A DNA stretch of 5,915 nucleotides from Caldifarciminota bacterium (lineage in GTDB: Bacteria; Hydrothermota; Tepidihabitantia; Tepidihabitantales; Tepidihabitantaceae). Shown here in pieces: positions 1 to 5,445 of the stretch. Each line of letters begins with the position of its first letter. Position 1 is the first letter of the stretch. The position numbers and the translations under genes are program-made. The DNA is taken from the NCBI GenBank assembly GCA_011049385.1, contig DSBX01000322.1, positions 1-5,915 of the forward strand, given 5' to 3'. The notes under the pieces were generated by a model. It was not told where the DNA came from, made no database searches, and was given only the letters and a program-made list of their open reading frames with translations.

Positions 1-49
1 CTTGCAACATGTAGCCAGTCTACCCGGTAACGCTGTCCAAGCAGGCAGG

Positions 50-93
50 TATGACATTTTCGCGTTGTAGTTAGCTATGACATTATCGCGTTG
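50..93. repeat. 18-bp direct repeat, two copies 26 bp apart
   Basis: The sequence TATGACATTWTCGCGTTG occurs at 50-67 and again at 76-93, with 17 of 18 bases identical (T or A at one position). The copies are separated by 8 bases that include the palindrome-like TAGCTA. The start-to-start distance of 26 bp is about 2.5 helical turns. The region is much less GC-rich than the genes that follow. Paired direct repeats like this can be transposase-binding sites near an insertion-sequence end (IS21-like elements have such multiple terminal repeats), or operator sites for a regulator acting on the promoter at 119-146. No transposase is visible, since the window begins only 49 bases upstream. The repeat is directly seen; both functions are inference. 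Confidence 0.7.
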
Positions 94-118
94 CATCCAC
101 ACTGGTCACCTTCTTCTC

Positions 119-146
119 TTGACACCCCACCTCTATTCCGTATCAT
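119..146 (+). promoter_or_regulatory. Sigma70-type promoter of the acetyltransferase/kinase unit
   Basis: TTGACA (119-124, a perfect -35 box) is followed after 16 bases by TATCAT (141-146, 5 of 6 match to the -10 consensus). The predicted transcript start is near 153, about 22 bases before the ATG at 175. This leaves room for the ribosome binding site at 166-170. The promoter also argues against the earlier in-frame ATG at 91, which lies upstream of it. Confidence 0.65.
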
Positions 147-165
147 CGGTGTACTGCCGTACACA

Positions 166-170
166 GAGGA
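166..170 (+). promoter_or_regulatory. Ribosome binding site deciding the GNAT start
   Basis: GAGGA at 166-170 lies 4 bases before the ATG at 175. The spacing is short but workable. It selects the start at 175 over the in-frame ATG at 91, whose extra 28 residues do not resemble a GNAT N-terminus. Confidence 0.6.
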
Positions 171-174
171 AGAG

Positions 175-1107
175 ATGTCGAAACTCGAAGTCCGCCCGCT
201 CACGCAGGAGTTCTGGCGACCGGCCGCACTCCTGGGCCGTGCGATTGCGCGCGAACTTCGCTCCCGCGCGGCCCGCCCCCTCAAGGCCCAGCTCAGAATC
301 TTCGAATCGGACTGGCTCGAAGACGGCGAAGCCTTCGTGCTCACCGACGAGAACCGGCTTGCCGGTTACGGCTGGGCCCGGGACATCCTCTGGCACGGCC
401 GCGCGCGCATTCACACCGGCCTCTACCTCGCGCCCGCGGCCCGCACCCCGGACCGCTACGCCCCGCTCACCGACGCCCTGCTCGACTCGGCCCACCGCCT
501 CGGCCGGCGCCTCGGCCGGGACGACGCGGTCACCTACTACAGCAGTATTGACACCATCCACCCGCCGGTCGTCCGCGCCATCGGCTTCCGCGACCTGCCG
601 ACGACGATGATCGGGTTCGGCCACGACCTCGGCCGCGTCCCCGCATCACCGACGCCGGCCGGGGTCGAAATCCGGCCCGGCCGTTACGCCGAAGACGCGC
701 CCCTGCTCATCGAACTCGGCCGGCGATGCTTCGACGACCCCGAAACCCAGGGTTACCCGATGGACGAAGGCTTCTGGGGCTTCTACTCCGAGGAACTCAT
801 CGCCCATCCCGGGCAACTGCTTGTCGCGCTCGGCGGCGGTCGGCCGGTCGGCTACCTCGTCCTCTCGCGCAGCCAGGGCGCGGGCAACGCGCTCATTGCC
901 GAATGCGCGGTGGACCCGGCCTGGCGGCACCGCGGCATCGGCTCCTGCCTCATCTGCCGGGCCCTCGACCACTGCCGGCGACACCGCATCCGCCGGGTCC
1001 TGCTCTCCGAATTCAGCGCCTCGCCGATGAGCTCCGCCCTCTGGCGGTTCGGGTTCCGGCCCGACGCGGTCCGCACCTATTACTACTTCGGCCGGCCGCT
1101 CACCTGA
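175..1107 (+). CDS. Tandem-GNAT family N-acetyltransferase
   Basis: This 310-residue cytoplasmic protein consists of two GNAT-like halves, residues about 1-155 and 160-310. The C-terminal half keeps the acetyl-CoA pyrophosphate-binding signature: a strand ending AECAVDP (243-248) followed by RHRGIG (251-256, the R/Q-x-x-G-x-G motif), then the helix, and the terminal ALWRFGF element (288-294) before a last strand. The N-terminal half has matching strands (AFVLTDENRLAGYGWARD, GLYLAP, then GFRDLPTTMIGF near 137-148) but no recognisable R-x-x-G-x-G loop, so it is probably a non-catalytic or substrate-binding half. Length and arrangement resemble tandem GNATs such as mycothiol synthase (about 315 residues), but nothing identifies the acceptor, so no substrate is assigned. 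The start at ATG 175 is supported by GAGGA and by the promoter just upstream. It is followed after 9 bases, in the same frame, by a histidine kinase gene, suggesting co-transcription. GNAT assignment is firm; role unknown. Confidence 0.88.
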   Translation: MSKLEVRPLTQEFWRPAALLGRAIARELRSRAARPLKAQLRIFESDWLEDGEAFVLTDENRLAGYGWARDILWHGRARIHTGLYLAPAARTPDRYAPLTDALLDSAHRLGRRLGRDDAVTYYSSIDTIHPPVVRAIGFRDLPTTMIGFGHDLGRVPASPTPAGVEIRPGRYAEDAPLLIELGRRCFDDPETQGYPMDEGFWGFYSEELIAHPGQLLVALGGGRPVGYLVLSRSQGAGNALIAECAVDPAWRHRGIGSCLICRALDHCRRHRIRRVLLSEFSASPMSSALWRFGFRPDAVRTYYYFGRPLT

Positions 1108-1116
1108 ACCCCACCG

Positions 1117-2292
1117 GTGCCACACCGAAGCTCTCAGGCGGAAGCGGCGCCCACCATCGCGGAACTCAAGAGAAAAGAACGCCGGCTCGCCTTCGCCGAG
1201 CGCCTCGCCCGCATCGGCACCTGGGACTGGAACTCTGAGGGCAACACCCTGACCTGGTCCGACGAACTCCGCCGCATCTTCGGCGTAGACCGGGACTTCC
1301 CGCTGACCTTCGAGTCCATCGAAGAACGGTTGCACCCGGAGGACCGGCCGCACAACGCCCGCGAGGTTCAGCGGCTCTTTGAAGGGGCCGACCACGCCTC
1401 CTGGGAGTTCCGCATCGTCCGGCCCGACGGCGAGACACGCCACCTCGTCCAGCACGTCGAAGTCACCCGGGCCGGGTCGGAGCTCACCCGCATCATCGGC
1501 ACGATGCAGGACATCACCGAGCAGAAGCGGGCCGAGGCCGAGCTCTTCCGGCATCGGGAGAAGCTGGAGGAGCTGGTCGCCGAGCGCACCACGGCCCTGC
1601 ACGCCGCCCAGGATGAACTGGTGCGCCGGGGCCAGTTCGCCACCTTGGGCCGCATCGCCGGCTCCATCGCCCACGAAATCCGCAACCCGCTGAACACGAT
1701 TCTGAACGCAACCTACTTCCTGCGCACTTCCGTGCCCGGGATGGTCGAGGGCCGGCCGGGGCGGCACCTCGAACTCATCGTCGAGGAAATCGCCCGCGCC
1801 AACCGGGTCATCTCCCGCCTGCTGGCGATGGCGCGGGGCGAGGCCCCTCAGCCGGTTCGGCGCGAAGTTGCCACCCTGATCGCGGCGGCGCAGGCGCTGG
1901 TGGAACTGCCGGCCGGGGTCAGGGTCGTGCGGGAGAACGAGGAGCGGTGGCCGGCGTGCGAGGCTGACCCGGACCAGGTTGAAAGCACACTCGCCAACGT
2001 CATCCGAAACGCGGTCGAGGCGTGCGGGGTGCGGGGCACCGTACGCATCTCGGCCGGGACGGAGGACGGGATGGCCGTGGTCCGGGTCGCCGACGACGGC
2101 CCGGGCATCCCGCCCGAGCATCTTGACCGGCTCTTCGAGCCGCTGTTCACGACCCGCGTGTTCGGGGTCGGCCTCGGCCTGTCCATTGCCCGGGCACAGG
2201 TCGAAGCGAACCGGGGCTTCATCAGCATCGAGTCCGCGGTCGGCCGGGGCACGACCGTCTTCATCCGACTGCCGCTTTCCCGCTCGCCTTGA
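1117..2292 (+). CDS. Soluble PAS-domain sensor histidine kinase
   Basis: This 391-residue protein has no membrane segment, so it should sense a cytoplasmic signal. Residues about 28-138 form a PAS domain of the PAS_3 fold, with IGTWDWN at 33-39, LHPEDR at 72-77, the WEFRIVRPDGETR strands at 96-108 and the PAC ending IGTMQDITEQKRAEAEL. A charged coiled-coil linker (139-172) leads to a HisKA dimerisation domain. Its H-box has phosphoacceptor His186 within AHEIRNPLN. The HATPase_c domain is complete: N-box N294/N298 (NVIRNAVEA), G1 box DDGPGIP (326-332), F-box around LFEPLFTT (339-346) and G2 box GVGLGL (350-355). It should autophosphorylate on His186 and pass the phosphate to a response regulator, but no regulator is in the window. 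The start is GTG, 9 bases after the acetyltransferase stop, with no convincing ribosome binding site. No ATG lies nearby, and the PAS domain begins soon after. Translation probably depends on coupling to the upstream gene. Confidence 0.93.
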   Translation: MPHRSSQAEAAPTIAELKRKERRLAFAERLARIGTWDWNSEGNTLTWSDELRRIFGVDRDFPLTFESIEERLHPEDRPHNAREVQRLFEGADHASWEFRIVRPDGETRHLVQHVEVTRAGSELTRIIGTMQDITEQKRAEAELFRHREKLEELVAERTTALHAAQDELVRRGQFATLGRIAGSIAHEIRNPLNTILNATYFLRTSVPGMVEGRPGRHLELIVEEIARANRVISRLLAMARGEAPQPVRREVATLIAAAQALVELPAGVRVVRENEERWPACEADPDQVESTLANVIRNAVEACGVRGTVRISAGTEDGMAVVRVADDGPGIPPEHLDRLFEPLFTTRVFGVGLGLSIARAQVEANRGFISIESAVGRGTTVFIRLPLSRSP

Positions 2293-2317
2293 CCGGCTGA
2301 CCGCTCTGCCCTAGAAT
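2289..2317 (+). promoter_or_regulatory. Strong promoter, probably giving leaderless mRNA for the M24 peptidase
   Basis: TTGACC (2289-2294, 5 of 6) is separated by the optimal 17 bases from TAGAAT (2312-2317, 5 of 6). The -35 box overlaps the kinase stop codon at 2290-2292. Only 8 bases separate the -10 box from the ATG at 2326, so transcription would begin at or within about 2 bases of the start codon. GGGAG at 2321-2325 abuts the ATG directly, too close to act as a normal Shine-Dalgarno site, which fits a leaderless transcript. Confidence 0.6.
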
Positions 2318-2325
2318 CGCGGGAG

Positions 2326-3435
2326 ATGAAGAAACGCGTTGCCGCCCTGCGCCGCCTGCTGGCCGCCGCCGGCCTCGACGGGCTGATTGTCACCGACCTC
2401 GCCAACGTCCGCTGGCTGTCCGGCTTCTCCGGCTCGAACGGGCTGGTGCTGGTCACCCGCCGGGCGGCCTGGTTCTGTACCGATTTCCGCTACGAGGAGC
2501 AGTCGCGGCTGGAGGTGAAGGGCCTCCGGGTCGCGGTCCTGCGCCGCGGGCTCTTCGAGGAACTGCCGCTCGCGCCCCTGTCCGGATGCGGACGGGTCGG
2601 GGTGGAGAAGCACCACCTGTCGCTCTCGGCTTTCGCGGCGGTCCGCCGCCGGGTCCGGCCGGCCGGGGTCCGGCTCGTGCCCGCGCGCAACTTCACGCTG
2701 GAACTGCGCCGGACCAAGGACGAGGACGAGGTCCGGCTCATCCGCGCGGCCCAGCGCCATACCGACCGGGTGTTCCGGGAAGTCCTGCCCCTGGTCCGGC
2801 CCGGGGTGCGCGAGTCCGAGCTGGGCGCGGAAATCACCGCCCGTTTCAGCCGGGTCGGCGAGAACGCGTTCCGGCCGATTGTCGCCTCGGGCCCGAACGG
2901 CGCGAAGCCGCACGCCGGCGTCTCGAACCGGCGCCTGCGGCCGGGCGACGCGGTCACTTTCGACATCGGCTGTCGCTACCGGGGCTACTGCTCGGATATG
3001 ACCCGGACCGTCTTCGTCGCCCGCCCTCCTCACCTGACCACCCGGCCACCTGGCCACCTGGACACCCTTTTCGAAGTCTACCACATCGTCCTCGAAGCCC
3101 AGCGCCGGGCCCTGGCGCTGGTCCGGCCCGGGGTCGCCTGCGCGGAAGTGGACCGGGCCGCGCGGCAGTACATCGCCGACACCGGCTACGGCCCGCAGTT
3201 CGGCCACGGCCTCGGCCACGGCGTCGGGCTCGAGGTCCACGAGCGGCCCAACGCCCATCCCCGAAGCGGCGACACGCTCGCGCCCGGCGACGTCATCACC
3301 ATCGAACCCGGCATCTACCTGCCCGGCCTGGGCGGGGTGCGCATCGAAGACATGGTGCTGGTGACGAAGACCGGTTGCCGCAACCTGACCCGCAGTCCCA
3401 AGCAACTGCTCGTGACAGGAGACGCGCGCAGATGA
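2326..3435 (+). CDS. M24 family Xaa-Pro peptidase (aminopeptidase P / prolidase type)
   Basis: This 369-residue cytoplasmic metallopeptidase probably removes an N-terminal residue preceding proline or splits Xaa-Pro dipeptides. Residues 1-125 form a creatinase-type N-terminal domain (GLDGLIVTD, NVRWLSGFSGSNG, WFCTDFRY). Residues about 130-365 form the pita-bread catalytic domain. All five dinuclear-metal ligands are visible: D213 (FDIG), D224 (SDMTRT), H298 (HGLGHGVGLEVHE), E327 (IEPG) and E341 (RIEDM), with spacings matching Pyrococcus prolidase. H196 (KPHAG), H294 and H305 fit the supporting active-site histidines. Residues about 231-246 (RPPHL...RPPGHL) form an extra, repeat-like segment between the second metal ligand and the next helix. 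The protein begins MKKRVAALRRLL, a typical family start. The gene overlaps efp by 4 bases (ATGA). Placement next to efp recurs in many bacteria. Aminopeptidase P and prolidase cannot be told apart by sequence here. Confidence 0.93.
   Translation: MKKRVAALRRLLAAAGLDGLIVTDLANVRWLSGFSGSNGLVLVTRRAAWFCTDFRYEEQSRLEVKGLRVAVLRRGLFEELPLAPLSGCGRVGVEKHHLSLSAFAAVRRRVRPAGVRLVPARNFTLELRRTKDEDEVRLIRAAQRHTDRVFREVLPLVRPGVRESELGAEITARFSRVGENAFRPIVASGPNGAKPHAGVSNRRLRPGDAVTFDIGCRYRGYCSDMTRTVFVARPPHLTTRPPGHLDTLFEVYHIVLEAQRRALALVRPGVACAEVDRAARQYIADTGYGPQFGHGLGHGVGLEVHERPNAHPRSGDTLAPGDVITIEPGIYLPGLGGVRIEDMVLVTKTGCRNLTRSPKQLLVTGDARR
3022..3066 (+). repeat. CACCTG-rich imperfect repeat inside the M24 gene
   Basis: Within the peptidase reading frame, CACCTG occurs at 3031, 3047 and 3055, with GGCCACCT repeated back to back at 3044-3051 and 3052-3059. 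The segment encodes two related pentad-like units, RPPHL and RPPGHL. It falls in a surface stretch after the metal ligand D224, where the family usually has a segment about ten residues shorter. It keeps the frame and contains no stop, so the enzyme should remain functional. Confidence 0.6.
3417..3421 (+). promoter_or_regulatory. Ribosome binding site for efp
   Basis: AGGAG at 3417-3421, inside the end of the peptidase gene, lies 10 bases before the ATG at 3432. With the ATGA overlap this supports the EF-P start and gives efp its own initiation signal in addition to coupling. Confidence 0.6.
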
Positions 3436-3989
3436 TAACGCCCAACGAGTTCCGCGCCGGCTCGCTCATCAAGTACCGCGACGGCATTTACGAGGTCATG
3501 TCCTACCAGCGCAGTCGCACCGCCCAGCGCCGGGCCCGGGTCCAGGCCCGCATCCGCAACGTTGACACCGGCGCCCTGCTCGACGAGAGCTTCGAAAGCG
3601 AACTCAAGCTGGAAGAGGCCGAGATGGAACGCCGCAAGAGCCAGTATATGTACGCCGACGACATCGGCTATCACTTTATGGACCTGGCCAGCTACGACCA
3701 GTTCGCCCTGCCCGCGGAGATGGTCGGCGACAAGAAGTACTACCTCACCGACGGCTGTGAGGTGGACATCGTCTACATTGACGGCACGGCCAGGACTTTC
3801 CAGCCGCCGATGTTCGTCGTGCTCGAGGTCGCCGAGACCGAGCCCAATTTCAAGGGCGACACCGCCACCGGCGGCGGCAAGCCCGCCACGCTTTCCACCG
3901 GCCTGGTCGTGACCGTGCCTTTCTTCGTCAAGGTCGGCGACCGCGTCAAGGTGGACTCCCGCAACAACAGCTACGTCGAGCGAGCCTGA
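3432..3989 (+). CDS. efp: Translation elongation factor P with atypical tip loop
   Basis: EF-P binds between the ribosomal P and E sites and rescues ribosomes stalled on consecutive prolines. This 185-residue protein has the usual length and three domains: KOW-like N-terminal domain (1-62), first OB domain (about 65-127, with QYMYADDIGYHFMD) and second OB domain (about 128-185, with the signature GDTATGGGKPATLSTG at 142-157 and VDSRNNSYVERA at the end). The unusual part is the tip of domain I. A gapless comparison with Bacillus EF-P (QHVKPGKGAAF) gives QRSRTAQRRAR, so the conserved modified Lys/Arg32 position is Gln32 (codon CAG at 3525-3527) and both loop glycines are missing. The other two reading frames show no hidden PGKG, so a local frameshift is not the explanation. 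Start: ATG overlapping the peptidase stop, with AGGAG 10 bases upstream. It ends TGATG into accC. Family assignment is firm. Activity and modification state are unknown; a YeiP-like paralogue is an alternative, since YeiP also has an S-x-T-A run before its tip Arg. Confidence 0.95.
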   Translation: MITPNEFRAGSLIKYRDGIYEVMSYQRSRTAQRRARVQARIRNVDTGALLDESFESELKLEEAEMERRKSQYMYADDIGYHFMDLASYDQFALPAEMVGDKKYYLTDGCEVDIVYIDGTARTFQPPMFVVLEVAETEPNFKGDTATGGGKPATLSTGLVVTVPFFVKVGDRVKVDSRNNSYVERA

Positions 3990-5341
3990 TGGCCGATTCC
4001 GCCTCCCCCCTCCGCAAGGTCCTCGTCGCCAACCGAGGCGAGGTGGCGGTGCGCATCATCCGCGCCTGCCGCGATTTCGGCATCGGCTCGGTCGTCACAT
4101 ACTCCGAACCGGACCGGGACTCCCTGCCGGTGCTGATTGCCGACGAGGCGGTCTGCATCGGCCCGGCCCCGGCCGCGGACAGCTACCTGAACGTCTCGCG
4201 CGTGCTTTCGGCCGCGGAGATTTCCGGCTGTGACGCGGTCCACCCCGGCTACGGCTTTCTCTCCGAGAGCGCCGAGTTCGTCGAGGCGACCGAGTCTTGC
4301 GGCCTGACCTACATCGGCCCCAGCGCGGAGACGATGCGCCTGCTCGGCGATAAGATCAGCGCCCGCCGCACCGCGCTCGAGGCCGGGGTGCCGGTCCTGC
4401 CCGGCTCCGTGGGCGAACTCCGCGACTATAAGGAAGCGGCGAAGCTGGGCAGGGAGCTCGGCTACCCGGTGCTCATCAAGGCCGCGGCCGGCGGCGGGGG
4501 CAAGGGGATGCGTGTCGTCCGGCGCGAGAAGGACCTCGAGAGCGGCTTCCGGATGTGCCAGGCCGAGGCCAAGGCCGCCTTCGGCGACGGCCGGGTCTAC
4601 CTCGAGAAGTACCTCTCCGCCGCGCACCACATCGAAATCCAGGTCCTCGCCGACAAGCACGGCAACTGCATCCACTTAGGCGAGCGTGACTGCTCGGCCC
4701 AGCGCCGGCACCAGAAACTCCTCGAAGAATCCCCATCGCCGCTCGTGGACGCGGCCCTGCGCGCGCGGCTCGGCGGCTGGGCGGTCGCCATCGCCCGGGC
4801 CGCCGGCTACACCAGCGCGGGCACCGTCGAGTTCATCCTCGACGACGACCTCAACCCCTGCTTCCTCGAGATGAACACCCGGCTGCAGGTCGAGCACCCG
4901 GTCACCGAGGAGGTGACGGACGTGGACATCGTCCGCCGCCAGTTCCTCATCGCCGCGGGCGAGAAGCTGGACCTGCCGCCGGACGCGGGCGAGCCGCGCG
5001 GCCACGCCATCGAATGCCGCATCTACGCCGAGGACCCGGACGCGGACTTCGAGCCCTCGCCCGGTCTCGTCACCGACCTGCGGATGCCCGGCGGCCCGGG
5101 CATCCGGATCGAGTCCTGCCTGCTTGCCGGCTGGCGCATCCCGCCCTGGTACGACCCGCTGGTCGCCAAGGTCATCGCCCGGGGCCGCGACCGCGCCCAG
5201 GCCATCGCGCGGATGGACCGGGCTCTGGCCGAGACGGTCATCGGCGGGGTCGCGACCACGGTCGAGTTTCACCGCCGCCTGCTCAAGAGCGGCCGCTTCC
5301 TCCGCGGCCGGCACACCACCAGCATGCTCGACGAAGTCTAG
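3989..5341 (+). CDS. accC: Acetyl-CoA carboxylase, biotin carboxylase subunit
   Basis: This 450-residue protein (E. coli AccC has 449) carries out ATP-dependent carboxylation of biotin on the carrier protein BCCP, the first step of malonyl-CoA formation for fatty acid synthesis. Visible landmarks are the N-terminal Rossmann-like domain (KVLVANRGEVAVRIIRAC, 10-27), VHPGYGFLSE (84-93), K122 in GDKISA, K164 in YPVLIKAAAGGGGKGM with the glycine-rich ATP lid, RRHQKLLEESPSP containing H241 and K243, the signature EMNTRLQVEHPVTE (294-307) with metal ligand E294 and catalytic N296, R298 and E302, and ECRIYAEDP (342-350) with R344. No catalytic residue is missing. It is a stand-alone carboxylase without a biotinyl domain. 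It starts at the ATG overlapping the efp stop by one base, with no strong ribosome binding site of its own, so it is translationally coupled. accB (BCCP), commonly between efp and accC, is not here. A homologous acyl-CoA or pyruvate carboxylase subunit A is possible but less likely. Confidence 0.95.
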   Translation: MADSASPLRKVLVANRGEVAVRIIRACRDFGIGSVVTYSEPDRDSLPVLIADEAVCIGPAPAADSYLNVSRVLSAAEISGCDAVHPGYGFLSESAEFVEATESCGLTYIGPSAETMRLLGDKISARRTALEAGVPVLPGSVGELRDYKEAAKLGRELGYPVLIKAAAGGGGKGMRVVRREKDLESGFRMCQAEAKAAFGDGRVYLEKYLSAAHHIEIQVLADKHGNCIHLGERDCSAQRRHQKLLEESPSPLVDAALRARLGGWAVAIARAAGYTSAGTVEFILDDDLNPCFLEMNTRLQVEHPVTEEVTDVDIVRRQFLIAAGEKLDLPPDAGEPRGHAIECRIYAEDPDADFEPSPGLVTDLRMPGGPGIRIESCLLAGWRIPPWYDPLVAKVIARGRDRAQAIARMDRALAETVIGGVATTVEFHRRLLKSGRFLRGRHTTSMLDEV

Positions 5342-5342
5342 C

Positions 5343-5362
5343 CCCGGCGCTGACGCGTCGGG
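5343..5362 (+). terminator. Hairpin directly after accC, terminator-like without U-tract
   Basis: Starting 2 bases after the accC stop, 5343-5350 (CCCGGCGC) pairs with 5355-5362 (GCGTCGGG) in an 8-bp stem with one G·U pair and a UGAC loop. No run of T follows, so it is not a classical intrinsic terminator. It may instead protect the mRNA 3' end from exonucleases or aid Rho-independent pausing. Confidence 0.4.
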
Positions 5363-5369
5363 TGCTGCC

Positions 5370-5393
5370 GCAAGGCAGGCGTTTCTGCGTTGC
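5370..5393 (+). other. Second intergenic hairpin
   Basis: GCAAGGCAG (5370-5378) pairs with CTGCGTTGC (5385-5393) with a single G-G mismatch and a 6-base loop. Together with the hairpin at 5343-5362 it makes a tandem structured region at the 3' end of the accC transcript. A T-rich but interrupted stretch follows from 5401. Confidence 0.35.
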
Positions 5394-5409
5394 CGGCCAC
5401 GTTCTCTTG

Positions 5410-5437
5410 TTGCATTCTCGTATTCTGCGCCTAATAT
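5410..5437 (+). promoter_or_regulatory. Promoter-like element before the last gene
   Basis: TTGCAT (5410-5415, 4 of 6) and TAATAT (5432-5437, 4 of 6) are separated by 16 bases in a local AT-rich island within very GC-rich DNA. The -10 box is 8 bases from the GTG at 5446, the same geometry as the M24 gene promoter. A transcript start near 5444-5446 would again give leaderless mRNA. Confidence 0.45.
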
Positions 5438-5445
5438 AGGTTTCA

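Noticed and set aside
91..174. Earlier in-frame ATG giving 28 more residues to the GNAT protein
   Set aside because: It lies upstream of the promoter at 119-146 and overlaps the direct repeat. It has no ribosome binding site, and the extra residues do not look like a GNAT N-terminus.
1105..1107. UGA as a recoded sense codon or selenocysteine
   Set aside because: UGA also terminates the kinase, peptidase and EF-P genes at sensible family ends. No selenocysteine-type motif or downstream stem of the expected kind is visible, and the GNAT protein is complete at this stop.
646..2121. Long minus-strand open frame (491 residues) opposite the GNAT and kinase genes
   Set aside because: It lies opposite two clearly identified genes. 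Its low-complexity G/P/R/E/D composition is what high-GC third positions produce on the complementary strand, and no domain is visible.
2311..3405. Minus-strand open frame (364 residues) opposite the M24 peptidase
   Set aside because: It mirrors a gene whose five metal ligands are all intact. Composition is shadow-like and no motif is seen.
2586..3989. + strand frame that would extend EF-P upstream by 282 residues
   Set aside because: The extension is an Arg/Pro/Gly-rich out-of-frame reading of the peptidase gene. EF-P begins normally at 3432 with MITPNEFRAG and a good ribosome binding site.
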